Shown here one piece after another: positions 8,960 through 17,103 of a stretch of 64,000 nucleotides of DNA. Position 1 is the first letter of the stretch, and each line of letters begins with the position of its first letter. The DNA comes from Brachybacterium muris (GTDB lineage Bacteria > Actinomycetota > Actinomycetes > Actinomycetales > Dermabacteraceae), in assembly GCF_016907455.1 (NCBI RefSeq), contig NZ_JAFBCB010000001.1, positions 2,542,001-2,606,000 on the forward strand. Reading direction: 5' to 3'. The notes below the pieces were generated by a model. That model saw only the letters and a program-made list of their open reading frames with translations, was not told where the DNA came from and ran no database searches. Made by a program: the position numbers and the translations under genes.

Positions 8960-10285
8960 ATGAGCGATTTCTCCACGGTTCCCGGTGGTGCTGATGGTAC
9001 TGCCGGTGGCGGCACTGCCGCCGCCGCGCGCCGCACCCTGGCGCCCACCGCTGCGCAGACCACCGCGGAGAACCCGTGGCCGCTGCGGCAGCTGTCGGTG
9101 AAGGTGGGTGAGTACATCGCCCGCATGTCACCACTGTGGGTGGAGGGCGAGATCGTCCAGCTGAACCGAAGGCCGGGCTCCGGCATGTCCTTCATGACCC
9201 TGCGGGACATCGACGTGGACATGTCCTTCTCGGTGCCGATCCGCGAGCACGTGCTTCGCACCCTGCCCATCGAGCCGGTCGCTGGTGCCCGCGTGGTGGT
9301 GCACGCCAAGCCAACCTTCTGGACCCGCCGCGGCAGCCTGCAGCTGGAGGCCGACGGCATCCGCCCGGTCGGTCTCGGCGAGCTCCTGGCGCGCCTGGAG
9401 CAGCTCAAGCGCGTGCTGGCCGCGGAGGGCCTGTTCGACGCCTCCCACAAGAAGGCCTTGCCGTTCCTGCCGCGCACCGTGGGTCTGATCTGCGGCCGCG
9501 AGTCCGCTGCGGAGAGGGATGTGGTGGTCAACGCCCGGCGCCGCTGGCCCGCCGTGGAGTTCGCGGTGCGGGAGGTGGCCGTGCAGGGCACCAAGGCGGT
9601 GCGGGAGGTCTCTGCTGCCCTGCGTGAGCTGGACGGCCTGGACGAGGTGGACGTCATCATCATCTCCCGCGGCGGCGGCTCCCTGGAAGATCTGCTGCCG
9701 TTCTCCGACGAGCAGCTGGTGCGGCTGGTCGCCGGGGCACGGACCCCGATCGTCTCGGCGATCGGCCACGAGGTGGACACCCCGCTGATCGACCTGGTGG
9801 CCGACATGCGCGCCTCCACCCCCACCGATGCCGCCAAGCGCGTGGTGCCGGACATCCAGGCCGAGCTCGATCAGCTCACCATGGGCCGCTCCCGCCTGCG
9901 CACCGCGATCCGCAGCCGGCTGGAGCGCGAGCAGTCCACCCTCGATGCGATCCGCTCCAGGCCGGTGCTGGAGAACCCCTCCACGATCCTCGCCGGCCGG
10001 GCCGATGAGGTGCGAGCCCGCATCAGCTTGGCCCGCACCCTGATCGGGGCAAGGCTGGATCGTGCGGCCGACGAGATCGACCACCTGGGCCGGCAGGTGC
10101 AGGCCCTCAGCCCCCTGGCCACCCTGGAGCGCGGCTACGCAGTAGTGCAGGACGCCTCCGGCACCGTGGTGCGCGACCCCTCACAGGCCGAGGTCGACCA
10201 GGCCCTGTCCGTGCGCGTGGCCGCTGGCCGCTTCGGCGTGCGCCGCACCGTGGAGGACCCGTACCAACCACCGCCCCAGCCCTAA
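8960..10285 (+). CDS. xseA: Exodeoxyribonuclease VII large subunit
   Basis: XseA is the catalytic subunit of ExoVII, which degrades single-stranded DNA from either end. The 441-residue protein has the N-terminal OB fold (SVKVGEYIARMSPLWVEGEI, about 35-55), the GLICGRESAAERD segment, the catalytic-domain motifs ISRGGGSLEDLLPFSDE and SAIGHEVDTPLIDLVADMRASTPTDAA, and a long C-terminal helical region. The frame is open to 8897, but the ATG at 8960 (MSDFSTV) leaves a family-like N-terminal tail and was chosen. The small subunit gene follows on the same strand. Confidence 0.94.
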   Translation: MSDFSTVPGGADGTAGGGTAAAARRTLAPTAAQTTAENPWPLRQLSVKVGEYIARMSPLWVEGEIVQLNRRPGSGMSFMTLRDIDVDMSFSVPIREHVLRTLPIEPVAGARVVVHAKPTFWTRRGSLQLEADGIRPVGLGELLARLEQLKRVLAAEGLFDASHKKALPFLPRTVGLICGRESAAERDVVVNARRRWPAVEFAVREVAVQGTKAVREVSAALRELDGLDEVDVIIISRGGGSLEDLLPFSDEQLVRLVAGARTPIVSAIGHEVDTPLIDLVADMRASTPTDAAKRVVPDIQAELDQLTMGRSRLRTAIRSRLEREQSTLDAIRSRPVLENPSTILAGRADEVRARISLARTLIGARLDRAADEIDHLGRQVQALSPLATLERGYAVVQDASGTVVRDPSQAEVDQALSVRVAAGRFGVRRTVEDPYQPPPQP

Positions 10286-10372
10286 CCCCGCCCCGCACCC
10301 CCAGCACCCAGCACCCAGCACCGGGCCGGACCTTCACCACCGACCGTCCCGCCTGACCCGAACGGAGACCTC

Positions 10373-10699
10373 ATGACCCCCCGATCCGCTGACAAGACCA
10401 CTGCCCCCGCAGGATCCGACCCCACGGCCGGCGACGGCGCACCCGTGGTGGAGCCTGCCGGCGTTGTGCAGCCGCTGCCCGCGGACATCGCCGAGCTCTC
10501 CTACGAAGCCGCCCGCGACCAGCTCACCGAGGTGGTTCGCCGCCTCGAGTCGGGGCAGGGCGGGCTGGAGGACTCCATCGGCCTGTGGGAGCGCGGTGAG
10601 ATGCTGGCCCGTCGTTGCCAGCAGTGGCTGGACGGAGCCCGCGACCGCCTCGATCAGGCCGTCGCTGCCCGCCGGAACTCGGAGGACCAGTCCGACTGA
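10373..10699 (+). CDS. xseB: Exodeoxyribonuclease VII small subunit
   Basis: The 108-residue product ends in the XseB helical hairpin: LSYEAARDQLTEVVRRLESG followed by LEDSIGLWERGEMLARRCQQWLD. XseB binds the XseA helical arms to form the active ExoVII complex. About 40 low-complexity residues precede the domain, longer than in most members. The gene lies 87 bp downstream of xseA, so it is probably cotranscribed. Confidence 0.93.
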   Translation: MTPRSADKTTAPAGSDPTAGDGAPVVEPAGVVQPLPADIAELSYEAARDQLTEVVRRLESGQGGLEDSIGLWERGEMLARRCQQWLDGARDRLDQAVAARRNSEDQSD

Positions 10700-10714
10700 C
10701 CAGGACTTCAGCGG

Positions 10715-11380
10715 TCAGTCGATCGAGGTGATGGCCGCTTCGGCCAGCTCCCGCAGCTCCTCCGGCTCGGTGGCACCGTGGATCAGCAGGCCCCACCCGT
10801 CACCAGCGCAGGACAGGCCTGTATGGGGCTCGTCGTCGGTGCCGCCGGAGAGCACCTGGCACGGCACGCCGGCGATCTCCTGCTCCTCGCCCTCCACGGC
10901 ACCCGGGAAGCTCGCCGAGAGCATCGGGGCGGAGATCTCCGGGGCCTGCACCATGGTCACCAGGTGACGCTGCGGCGAGGAGTAGCGCACCTCCCAGCGG
11001 TCCTCCGCATCGGTGAATCGTACCGACCGCACCGCCCACTCCTCCCCCGCCGCGGGCACGACCACCGGGTACGGGGCGGACTCCTGGGCCCGCTCGGCGG
11101 TCTGCGCCAGGTCCACCTCGGTGTTCGGCAGCGGCTCGCGTGACTGGTCACTGCCCACCCCGAAGAAGCCGATGCCCACCACGACCACGATCAGCATCGT
11201 CAGCCCGAGCGCCCAGATCATGTTCCGCAGCGAGGTGTTCTCCCTCGTGGGCAGCTGATAGTGGGACTTCGGTGCAGGCACCGTCGCGGGGGCGGGCGAA
11301 GCCTGCGGCTCGGAGGTGGGTCCGCTGCCCTTGCGGTTCGCGTCGCTGTCGTCGTCACGGTGTTCATGCATGGCGCCCAT
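10715..11380 (-). CDS. DUF4245 family membrane-anchored protein
   Basis: The 221-residue protein has a hydrophilic N-terminal tail, one transmembrane helix at about residues 55-75 (NMIWALGLTMLIVVVVGIGFFG), and an extracytoplasmic domain with YPVVVPAAGEEW, a WEVRYSSP segment and two cysteines (GVPCQVL and LSCAGDGW) that could form a disulfide. This matches the actinobacterial DUF4245 family, found next to xseB in Mycobacterium as well (Rv1100). Function is unknown. The start at 11380 is one of two in-frame ATGs (the other is 11371). The frame stays open far upstream but that part is a shadow of the kinase gene. Confidence 0.8.
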   Translation of the reverse strand: MGAMHEHRDDDSDANRKGSGPTSEPQASPAPATVPAPKSHYQLPTRENTSLRNMIWALGLTMLIVVVVGIGFFGVGSDQSREPLPNTEVDLAQTAERAQESAPYPVVVPAAGEEWAVRSVRFTDAEDRWEVRYSSPQRHLVTMVQAPEISAPMLSASFPGAVEGEEQEIAGVPCQVLSGGTDDEPHTGLSCAGDGWGLLIHGATEPEELRELAEAAITSID

Positions 11381-11428
11381 TGTCGCCCTGCATTCGCCCT
11401 GCTCCCTGAAACCTGCGATGATCGCCTG

Positions 11429-12340
11429 GTGACCGCGACATTCCTCACCGTCGGAGAAGCCCTCACCGATATCGTCGTCGATGCCGATGGCAATCGAGCA
11501 GAGCACCCGGGCGGATCCCCCATGAACGTGGCCGTGGCGCTGGGGCGCCTGGGCCACACCTCCCACCTGCTCACTCGCATCGGTGACGACCAGCGCGGAC
11601 AAGCCATCCGCGCGCACGTCACGGACTCCCACGTGCAGCTCACCCCCGGCAGCATCACGGGCGCCCCCACCTCCACCGCCGAGGCGCAGCTGGATGCGAG
11701 CGGGGCCGCCACCTACACCTTCGACCTCACCTGGGACCCGGCCGCGACCGGCCTGCCCGAGCAGGTCCATGCCGTGCACACCTCCTCCATCGCCGCTGTG
11801 CTGGACCCCGGCGCGGCCACCGTCGCCCAGGTGCTGGACCGCTACCGGGACCACGCCACGATCAGCTACGACCCCAACGCCCGCCCCACCCTGATGGGTG
11901 ATGCCGCCGCGGCCCGCGAGCGCATCGAGGCGATCATCGTCCGGGCCGATGTGGTCAAGACCTCCGACGAGGACGTGGCCTGGCTGTACGACACCGACGA
12001 CGTCGAGGACGTGGTCTCCTCGTGGCGGGCCCTGGGCCCCGGGATCACCGTGCTCACCCGCGGCGGTGACGGCGCGGTGGGCTTCACCGACTCCGGCCGG
12101 GTGCAGGTCGCACCGGTGCAGGTGGAGGTGGCCGACACCGTGGGCGCCGGGGACACGTTCAGCGCCGGCATCCTCGACGCCCTCGCCGACAAGCGCCTGC
12201 TGGGTGCCGGCAACCGTGAGGCCCTGGCCGCCCTGCCCTCCGACGACGTCGCCGCCGTGCTGCGCCGCGCCGCCCGGCTGGCGGCCGTCACCGTCTCGCG
12301 CTCCGGGGCGAACCCGCCGTGGAGCCACGAACTGGGCTGA
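11429..12340 (+). CDS. PfkB family carbohydrate kinase (fructokinase-like)
   Basis: The 303-residue protein shows the ribokinase/PfkB fold. GEALTDIVVD and HPGGSPMNVAVALGRLG near the N-terminus bind sugar. The C-terminal signature ADTVGAGDTFSAG (about 234-246) holds the anion hole and catalytic Asp241. The sugar is not certain; fructose is a reasonable guess. The GTG at 11429 is the only sensible start, since earlier codons overlap the divergent DUF4245 gene. In the equivalent mycobacterial block this slot is filled by the fructose-bisphosphatase gene glpX. Confidence 0.87.
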   Translation: MTATFLTVGEALTDIVVDADGNRAEHPGGSPMNVAVALGRLGHTSHLLTRIGDDQRGQAIRAHVTDSHVQLTPGSITGAPTSTAEAQLDASGAATYTFDLTWDPAATGLPEQVHAVHTSSIAAVLDPGAATVAQVLDRYRDHATISYDPNARPTLMGDAAAARERIEAIIVRADVVKTSDEDVAWLYDTDDVEDVVSSWRALGPGITVLTRGGDGAVGFTDSGRVQVAPVQVEVADTVGAGDTFSAGILDALADKRLLGAGNREALAALPSDDVAAVLRRAARLAAVTVSRSGANPPWSHELG

Positions 12341-12466
12341 CCCGCCGCCCCTTGGACACCCCGGGGCCGGCCGCACGACCAGTCCTCTGCACCCCGTCCT
12401 GCCCTGCCCCGCCCATCTTCTGCATCCCGTCCCGTCATCGCCGACCACTCACCGAGGGAGAGACCT

Positions 12467-13936
12467 TTGACCGAGAACGCTGCCGGCAAGAGCACCGCCG
12501 AGAACTCCGCCGCCCAGGGCACTGCCGCTGAGAGCACGTCCACGCCGGGCGAGTACCGCATCGAGCGCGACACCATGGGCGAGGTGCGGGTGCCCGCGTC
12601 GGCCCTGTACCGCGCCCAGACCCAGCGCGCTGTGGAGAACTTCCCGATCTCCGGGCAGGGCTTGGAGCCCGCGCACATCCATGCCCTCGCGCAGGTGAAG
12701 AAGGCCGCCGCCCGCGCCAACAAGGACCTCGGGGTGCTGGACGCCGCGATCGCCGATGCGATCGTCACCGCGGCCGATACCGTGATCGCCGGTGAGCATG
12801 ATGACCAGTTCCCGGTGGACACCTACCAGACCGGCTCCGGCACCAGCTCGAACATGAACATGAACGAGGTGCTCGCGACCCTCGCCACCCGCGCGGGTGA
12901 GAACGAGGTGCATCCCAACGACCACGTCAACGCCTCCCAGTCCTCCAACGACGTGTTCCCCACCTCCGTGCACGTGGCCGTGACCGCCGCCGTCGCCGAG
13001 AAGCTGCTGCCGGCACTGGACCACCTCGCCCAGGCATTGGAGACCAAGGCCGAGGCGTGGAAGCACGTGGTCAAGGCCGGCCGCACCCACCTGATGGACG
13101 CCACGCCCGTCACGCTGGGCCAGGAGTTCGGCGGGTACGCGGCGCAGGTGCGCTACGGCATCGAGCGCGTGGAGGCGGCCCTGCCCCGTACCGCCGAGGT
13201 GCCCCAGGGCGGCACCGCCGTGGGCACCGGCATCAACACCCCTGCTGGGTTCCCGCAGAAGGTGATCGCCAACCTCGCCGAGCAGACCGGCCTGCCGCTG
13301 ACCGAGGCCCGCAACCACTTCGAGGCGCAGTCCGCCCGCGACGGCCTGGTGGAGATGTCCGGTGCGCTGCGCACCATCGCCGTGTCGATCACGAAGATCG
13401 CCAATGACCTGCGCTGGATGGGCTCCGGCCCCAACACCGGTCTGGGTGAGATCGCGATCCCCGACCTGCAGCCCGGCTCCTCGATCATGCCCGGCAAGGT
13501 GAACCCGGTGATCCCCGAGGCCGTGCTGATGGTGTGCGCCAAGGTGATCGGCAACGACGCGGCGGTCGCCTGGGGCGGGGCCCAGGGCTCCTTCGAGCTG
13601 AACGTGCAGATCCCGCTGATGGGCACCAGCCTGCTGGAGTCGATCCGTCTGCTGGCCAACGCCTCCCGCGTGCTGGCCGACAAGACCGTTGACGGCCTGG
13701 TCGCCAACGAGGAGAAGGCACGCTTCTACGCTGAGGCCTCCCCCTCGATCGTCACCCCGCTGAACAAGCTGATCGGCTACGAGAACGCCGCGAAGATCGC
13801 CAAGCACGCCGTGGCCGAGCAGATCTCCGTGCGCGAGGCCACCATCGCACTGGGCTTCGTGGAGCGCGGAGACCTCACCGCGGAGCAGCTGGATGCGGCC
13901 CTGGATGTGCTGTCCATGACCGAGCCCAAGGCCTGA
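12467..13936 (+). CDS. fumC: Class II fumarate hydratase
   Basis: FumC interconverts fumarate and malate in the TCA cycle. The 489-residue protein has the substrate-site segment [16 protein letters not shown] (about 122-137), [13 protein letters not shown], the [17 protein letters not shown] stretch with the catalytic His, and the superfamily signature [12 protein letters not shown] near 338-350. The fumarase-type NMNMNEV rather than the aspartase NMNANEV supports the call. The TTG start at 12467 is preceded by GAGGGAGAG. A nonconserved tail of about 30 residues makes it slightly longer than most FumC proteins. Confidence 0.95.
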   Translation: MTENAAGKSTAENSAAQGTAAESTSTPGEYRIERDTMGEVRVPASALYRAQTQRAVENFPISGQGLEPAHIHALAQVKKAAARANKDLGVLDAAIADAIVTAADTVIAGEHDDQFPVDTYQTGSGTSSNMNMNEVLATLATRAGENEVHPNDHVNASQSSNDVFPTSVHVAVTAAVAEKLLPALDHLAQALETKAEAWKHVVKAGRTHLMDATPVTLGQEFGGYAAQVRYGIERVEAALPRTAEVPQGGTAVGTGINTPAGFPQKVIANLAEQTGLPLTEARNHFEAQSARDGLVEMSGALRTIAVSITKIANDLRWMGSGPNTGLGEIAIPDLQPGSSIMPGKVNPVIPEAVLMVCAKVIGNDAAVAWGGAQGSFELNVQIPLMGTSLLESIRLLANASRVLADKTVDGLVANEEKARFYAEASPSIVTPLNKLIGYENAAKIAKHAVAEQISVREATIALGFVERGDLTAEQLDAALDVLSMTEPKA

Positions 13937-13940
13937 TCGA

Positions 13941-13986
13941 TGCCCGGGAGATCACCGCGTCCTGCTGCTGAACGGCGTCCCGGGCA
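13941..13986 (+). terminator. Possible hairpin after fumC
   Basis: The 9-bp arms tgcccggga (13941-13949) and tcccgggca (13978-13986) are a perfect inverted repeat around a 28-base loop. The 3' arm ends right at the GTG of the next gene, so it could end fumC transcripts or limit translation of that gene. Confidence 0.4.
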
Positions 13987-15291
13987 GTGAACGACGGTCC
14001 CTCGCTGGCGACGGCCCCGTCGGTGCGTCCACTCCCTCTTCCCCCACCATTGGCGGTGCTGCGCGGGGTGTTCACCGTGGCGGGCTGGATGATCGCGACC
14101 CTTCCCCTGCTTTTCCTCGGACTGCTCGCCGAGCTCGCGCTCGAAAGCGGTCTGTCGCTCCTGGGCGTCCCGCCCTTCTCCGAATCCCAGACCGGGGACG
14201 GCGTGCTGTCTGCCGTCATGGGGTCGGGGGCGCTGGTCTCCGGGGCAGCACTGACCGTGGTCGTGGGTGTGTGGATCCTGCTGGCGACGATCGAACTGCG
14301 CATCGCGGAGGCGGTCGCGTCCAGGGAGCGACTCTCGGCACAGGACGCACGCCGGCTCTCCAGCACGGCTGGACAGCGGATCACGGTCTTGGTGGAACTC
14401 CTGGCCGGAGCACTCGTGCTGATCGGCGGGATCGTCGCTGTCATCGGTCTCATCTCAGGGAATCCCGAGCTCGGCGGCCGAGCCGGGGCCCTGCTCGCGC
14501 TCGTGCCCGGCGGGATCGCGGTCGGCGTCGTGCTGCTGCTCCTGCCGACGGTGGCCGCACCGGGCTCCGCCCGGCTGGACTCCCTGCGGGCACGCTGGCC
14601 GGAGGTCGCCTCGGAGCCGATGGACCTCGCTCGGCTGGCCGCGATCGAGCGGGAGCGCCGGGACAGCCCCGCCGACGACACGACGGAGACCGCCCGGTCC
14701 ACGGGACACGACCACCGGCGGGCTGACGGCCAAGCCGGGCGACCGCTCCTCGTTCGCGCACTCTCCGCGCCGTCACTGCTCATCGCGGGTTTCGTCGGCC
14801 TCATCCTGTGCGACGCCCTCGGTCTCGAGGACGCGTGGTTGGCCGCACCCTTCCTGCTCCTGGCCCTCGGTGCAGCGGCTCTGCTTCTCCGGGCCGTCCG
14901 GAGGTCAGTGCGCGAGGGACGACGCTGGACGGACGCGACGGCCCCGGGGAGCGAGGCAGCAGCGCCCGTTCTGCAGTATGCGAGTCGCCATCCTGCGGGA
15001 CTCGGCGCGAAGCTCCTCGCAGTCTCCTCGGGGCTGCTCCTCTCGGGGACCCTTGCCATCACACGAGTTCCGACACTCCCGCAGTCGACTGCCGCGGATC
15101 TCGCGATCGCGCTCGGGACTGCCGGTGGTGCGGCGCTGCTGCTGGCGATCTGCCTCAGCACGCACGAACACCTGTCGACCCGCGACTGGCGTGCTCGATT
15201 CCTCGCCGCCCGCCCGGATCTCGACCCGGAGTGGACCATCGACCTGCACCATGACGGGTTGGAGGAGATCCACCGCTGGCTGAACGGCTAG
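13987..15291 (+). CDS. Multi-pass membrane protein of unknown function
   Basis: This 434-residue protein has at least seven hydrophobic stretches. Two long ones fall at about 25-60, one near 80-100, one near 135-155, one near 160-185, then after a charged loop of about 70 residues (SARLDSL to RPLLVRAL) further pairs at about 260-300 and 340-390. The C-terminal 45 residues (HLSTRDWRARFLAARPDLDPEWTIDLH) look cytoplasmic. I recognise no family. The GTG start at 13987 is preceded by the fumC hairpin. It opens an accessory stretch of membrane proteins. Confidence 0.65.
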   Translation: MNDGPSLATAPSVRPLPLPPPLAVLRGVFTVAGWMIATLPLLFLGLLAELALESGLSLLGVPPFSESQTGDGVLSAVMGSGALVSGAALTVVVGVWILLATIELRIAEAVASRERLSAQDARRLSSTAGQRITVLVELLAGALVLIGGIVAVIGLISGNPELGGRAGALLALVPGGIAVGVVLLLLPTVAAPGSARLDSLRARWPEVASEPMDLARLAAIERERRDSPADDTTETARSTGHDHRRADGQAGRPLLVRALSAPSLLIAGFVGLILCDALGLEDAWLAAPFLLLALGAAALLLRAVRRSVREGRRWTDATAPGSEAAAPVLQYASRHPAGLGAKLLAVSSGLLLSGTLAITRVPTLPQSTAADLAIALGTAGGAALLLAICLSTHEHLSTRDWRARFLAARPDLDPEWTIDLHHDGLEEIHRWLNG

Positions 15292-15331
15292 CTTCGCGTC
15301 CACGGGGGCGCTCGGACAGCCAGCGCAGCGG

Positions 15332-16109
15332 TCAGTCCCCGCCATCGCCTCCGTCGCCGTCGCCACCATCGCCTCCGCCGCCGTCCGGGTCGTCTACCCC
15401 GCCATGGGTCGTGGTGCCGCCCGACCAGCCCGCCGTTCCGGCGTCCCCCGCCCCTGAGCTGCTGCCGCCGTAGCCGCCCGCCGAGGCGAGCAGGCGCCGT
15501 GCCACGTCGGCCGGCAGCGCGAGCGGCGGCAGCAGCGCCTTGCGTCCGGTCCCGGGCTCGTGCCGCGCCACATGCACGGTGAGCAGTCCCTCGCCGTCCT
15601 CCCAGCCGCCCGGCGCATCGGGGAACAGCTGCGGCGCATAGATGACCGCGCGAGCGCGCATCTCGCCGCGGCGCAGGCGGCCGGTGGCCCGGCGGGCCCC
15701 GTACTGCTCCTCCGGGTAGAGCAGGGGCGGCTGGGGGTCAGGGTCGGCGGCGGGCCCGGCGGGGGATGTCGGCCGGCGGGATCCGCGGCGCGGGCCCGAG
15801 GAGCTCGGCCCCTTCCCCGGTGCCGCGCAGGAGCCGCCGGGCCATGAGCATCCCGACCCCCAGGGCGAGGACCACCCCCACCGCCATCGCGGGTGCGGGC
15901 AGGTCGGGGATGCGCAGCACCAGGAGGAGGACGACACCCACGAAGCCCCCGCCGAGCACGGCGGTGATCACGGTGCCGGCGCGCAGCACGCGGCGGTGCG
16001 GGAAGCCGGGCTCGAGCGCCCACGGGTCCCAGCCGAACATCCGACGCCGCCGGCCTCCGGAGGGCTCGCGGCGGTGCAGCGGAGGTGCGCTCTGCTCGCG
16101 TGCGGTCAC
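15332..16109 (-). pseudogene. Probable frameshifted gene: two-helix membrane protein with a Gly/Asp-rich tail
   Basis: From a GTG at 16109 the first frame encodes a basic N-terminus, two transmembrane helices (VITAVLGGGFVGVVLLLVL and AMAVGVVLALGVGMLMA) and stops at 15738. Protein-like sequence continues at once in the next frame (PDPQPPLLYPEEQYGARR onward, through a KALLPPLALPADVARRLL helix) to a stop at 15332, ending in GGDGDGGDGGD. That second frame has no start codon near the junction; its only ATG, at 15937, lies inside the helix region read out of frame. One indel near the G/C runs at 15745-15770 would join both parts into a protein of about 258 residues. A real frameshift and a sequencing error cannot be told apart here. 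Confidence 0.5.
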
Positions 16110-16150
16110 GAGGCCCACGACACGGGGCGAGGTGACGCCGACCCCGCGAA

Positions 16151-16180
16151 ATCGGACCCTTGACCATCGGACCCTTGACC
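16151..16180 (+). repeat. 15-bp perfect tandem duplication upstream of the 125-residue membrane protein
   Basis: atcggacccttgacc occurs twice in a row (16151-16165 and 16166-16180). Each copy ends in TTGACC, so the -35-like box of the promoter that follows is duplicated. Confidence 0.8.
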
Positions 16181-16205
16181 TGGAGTGCACTCCATGGTTT
16201 TGGCT
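16175..16205 (+). promoter_or_regulatory. Putative MerR-family operator/promoter
   Basis: A TTGACC box (16175-16180) is followed directly by the perfect palindrome tggagtgcactcca (16181-16194). MerR-family activators bind such dyads in the over-long (19-bp) spacer between -35 and -10. A 19-bp spacer would place the -10 at 16200-16205 (ttggct), which is a weak match, and the transcript would begin almost at the ATG at 16213. Confidence 0.5.
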
Positions 16206-16212
16206 GTGACGC

Positions 16213-16590
16213 ATGTGGATCCTGCTGCTCGCGCCCTTCGCGCTCCTCGCCCTGTCCCAGCTGCTCGCCCTCGTCGCCGTCGGCCAGGCCGCGCCCGACA
16301 CCGGTCTCGGTGCCGCCGCACTGTCGGTGCCCACCGTCGCCTACGTCGCCGCGGCGCTGCTCAGCGTCGCCGTGGTCGTCATCGCCGCGATCCCCGCCCG
16401 CGTCTCCGAGCCGGGTCCGCGCGGGGCGCTGATCGCCCTGGCGGTGCTGGCCGGGGCGCTGATCTGCGCCGCTCCCCTGCTGTGGGGTCGGACCATCGGC
16501 GAGTTCCACCTCAGCCACCATCTGGTGCGCGCGGCCGCCGTGGCCGTGTGCCTCGTGCTGTACTCCTGGTATGTCGCTGCCCATCGGTGA
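16213..16590 (+). CDS. Small multi-pass membrane protein of unknown function
   Basis: The 125-residue product is almost entirely hydrophobic, with four likely transmembrane helices: residues 2-23, 40-60, 70-90 and 105-122. The family is not recognised. It lies directly behind a MerR-type operator and overlaps the MerR-like fragment by 20 bp, so the two are probably translated from one message. If that operator is active, this gene would be its first target. Confidence 0.65.
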   Translation: MWILLLAPFALLALSQLLALVAVGQAAPDTGLGAAALSVPTVAYVAAALLSVAVVVIAAIPARVSEPGPRGALIALAVLAGALICAAPLLWGRTIGEFHLSHHLVRAAAVAVCLVLYSWYVAAHR

Positions 16591-16780
16591 GGTCGCCCGC
16601 CGCAGCGGGCTCAGCCCGGAAGTGCGGGCCCGGGTGGAGGCGGCGCGGGCCGCCCTGGACGAGCTGGACGCGGCCCTGGACGAAAAGGAGCGGGCGCTTG
16701 CCGAGGCCCGCGCACAGCTGCGCTCGTGGCGGGAGGAGCTGGACTCCGGGGAGCCCTGGCCGGACACGCCGATCGGCTGA
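16571..16780 (+). CDS. MerR-like fragment: first HTH helices joined to the C-terminal coiled coil
   Basis: The 69-residue product begins IGEVARRSGLSPE, which is the first helix-turn-helix segment of MerR regulators (IGEVARRTGVS type). It then passes directly to VRARVEAARAALDELDAALDEKERALAEARAQLRSWREEL, which looks like the MerR C-terminal dimerisation coiled coil. The wing and hinge, roughly 70-75 residues in an intact MerR protein, are missing without loss of frame. It is therefore likely a decayed regulator, although a natural small protein cannot be excluded. It overlaps the preceding gene by 20 bp. Confidence 0.5.
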   Translation: MSLPIGEVARRSGLSPEVRARVEAARAALDELDAALDEKERALAEARAQLRSWREELDSGEPWPDTPIG

Positions 16781-16878
16781 GCCGGGCGGCCCGGAGTTCG
16801 ATGCCGGGGATCAGTCGCGGCCGGCCGCTCGTCGACGCTCCCCATCAGCACCGGCTCGCCGCGCCGGCTCCCCGACGC

Positions 16879-16941
16879 TCAATCGTCGTCGGCTGCTGCC
16901 CCGTCCAGTTCGTGCCATCGCCCGAGCGGCGTCGTCCTGGC
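16879..16941 (-). pseudogene. Detached 3' end of the interrupted membrane-protein gene
   Basis: Joined to position 19523 after removing the insertion element and one tcctggc copy, this stretch continues the frame of the 20378-19523 gene with TTPLGRWHELDGAAADDD and a TGA at 16879-16881. It therefore supplies the 18 original C-terminal residues of that protein. The 98 bp before it (16781-16878) show no gene. Confidence 0.85.
16935..16941. repeat. Target-site duplication, left of element copy 1 (tcctggc)
   Basis: Matches 19523-19529 exactly; 7 bp is within the range of IS21-family elements. Confidence 0.9.
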
Positions 16942-17055
16942 TGAATATTCGCCTCGCTGGGGTCCGCTGATCGAGGGTTCGGGTGCCACGTCGCTGCCGT
17001 AGCGGTGGCGTCGTTCGGGACCACCAGTGGTGTCGTTGGGGCCGCTCTGTCTACG

Positions 17056-17094
17056 CTCCTTCCGCCGTGTGTATAGGGCACGCGGCGGAAGGAG
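17056..17094 (+). promoter_or_regulatory. Hairpin burying the istA ribosome-binding site, copy 1
   Basis: The arms 17056-17071 and 17079-17094 pair over 16 positions (one G-U) around the loop tataggg. The 3' arm contains the GGAAGGAG that serves istA (ATG at 17104). A possible -10 box (TATAGG) lies in the loop, so a transcript started there would lack the 5' arm and keep the site open. The -35 region is weak. Confidence 0.65.
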
Positions 17095-17103
17095 CAATCT
17101 GGA

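Noticed and set aside
15394-16851. A 485-codon minus-strand frame through the MerR-like region
   Set aside because: It is Arg/Pro-rich throughout, reads the two-helix membrane protein out of frame, and has no recognisable domain.
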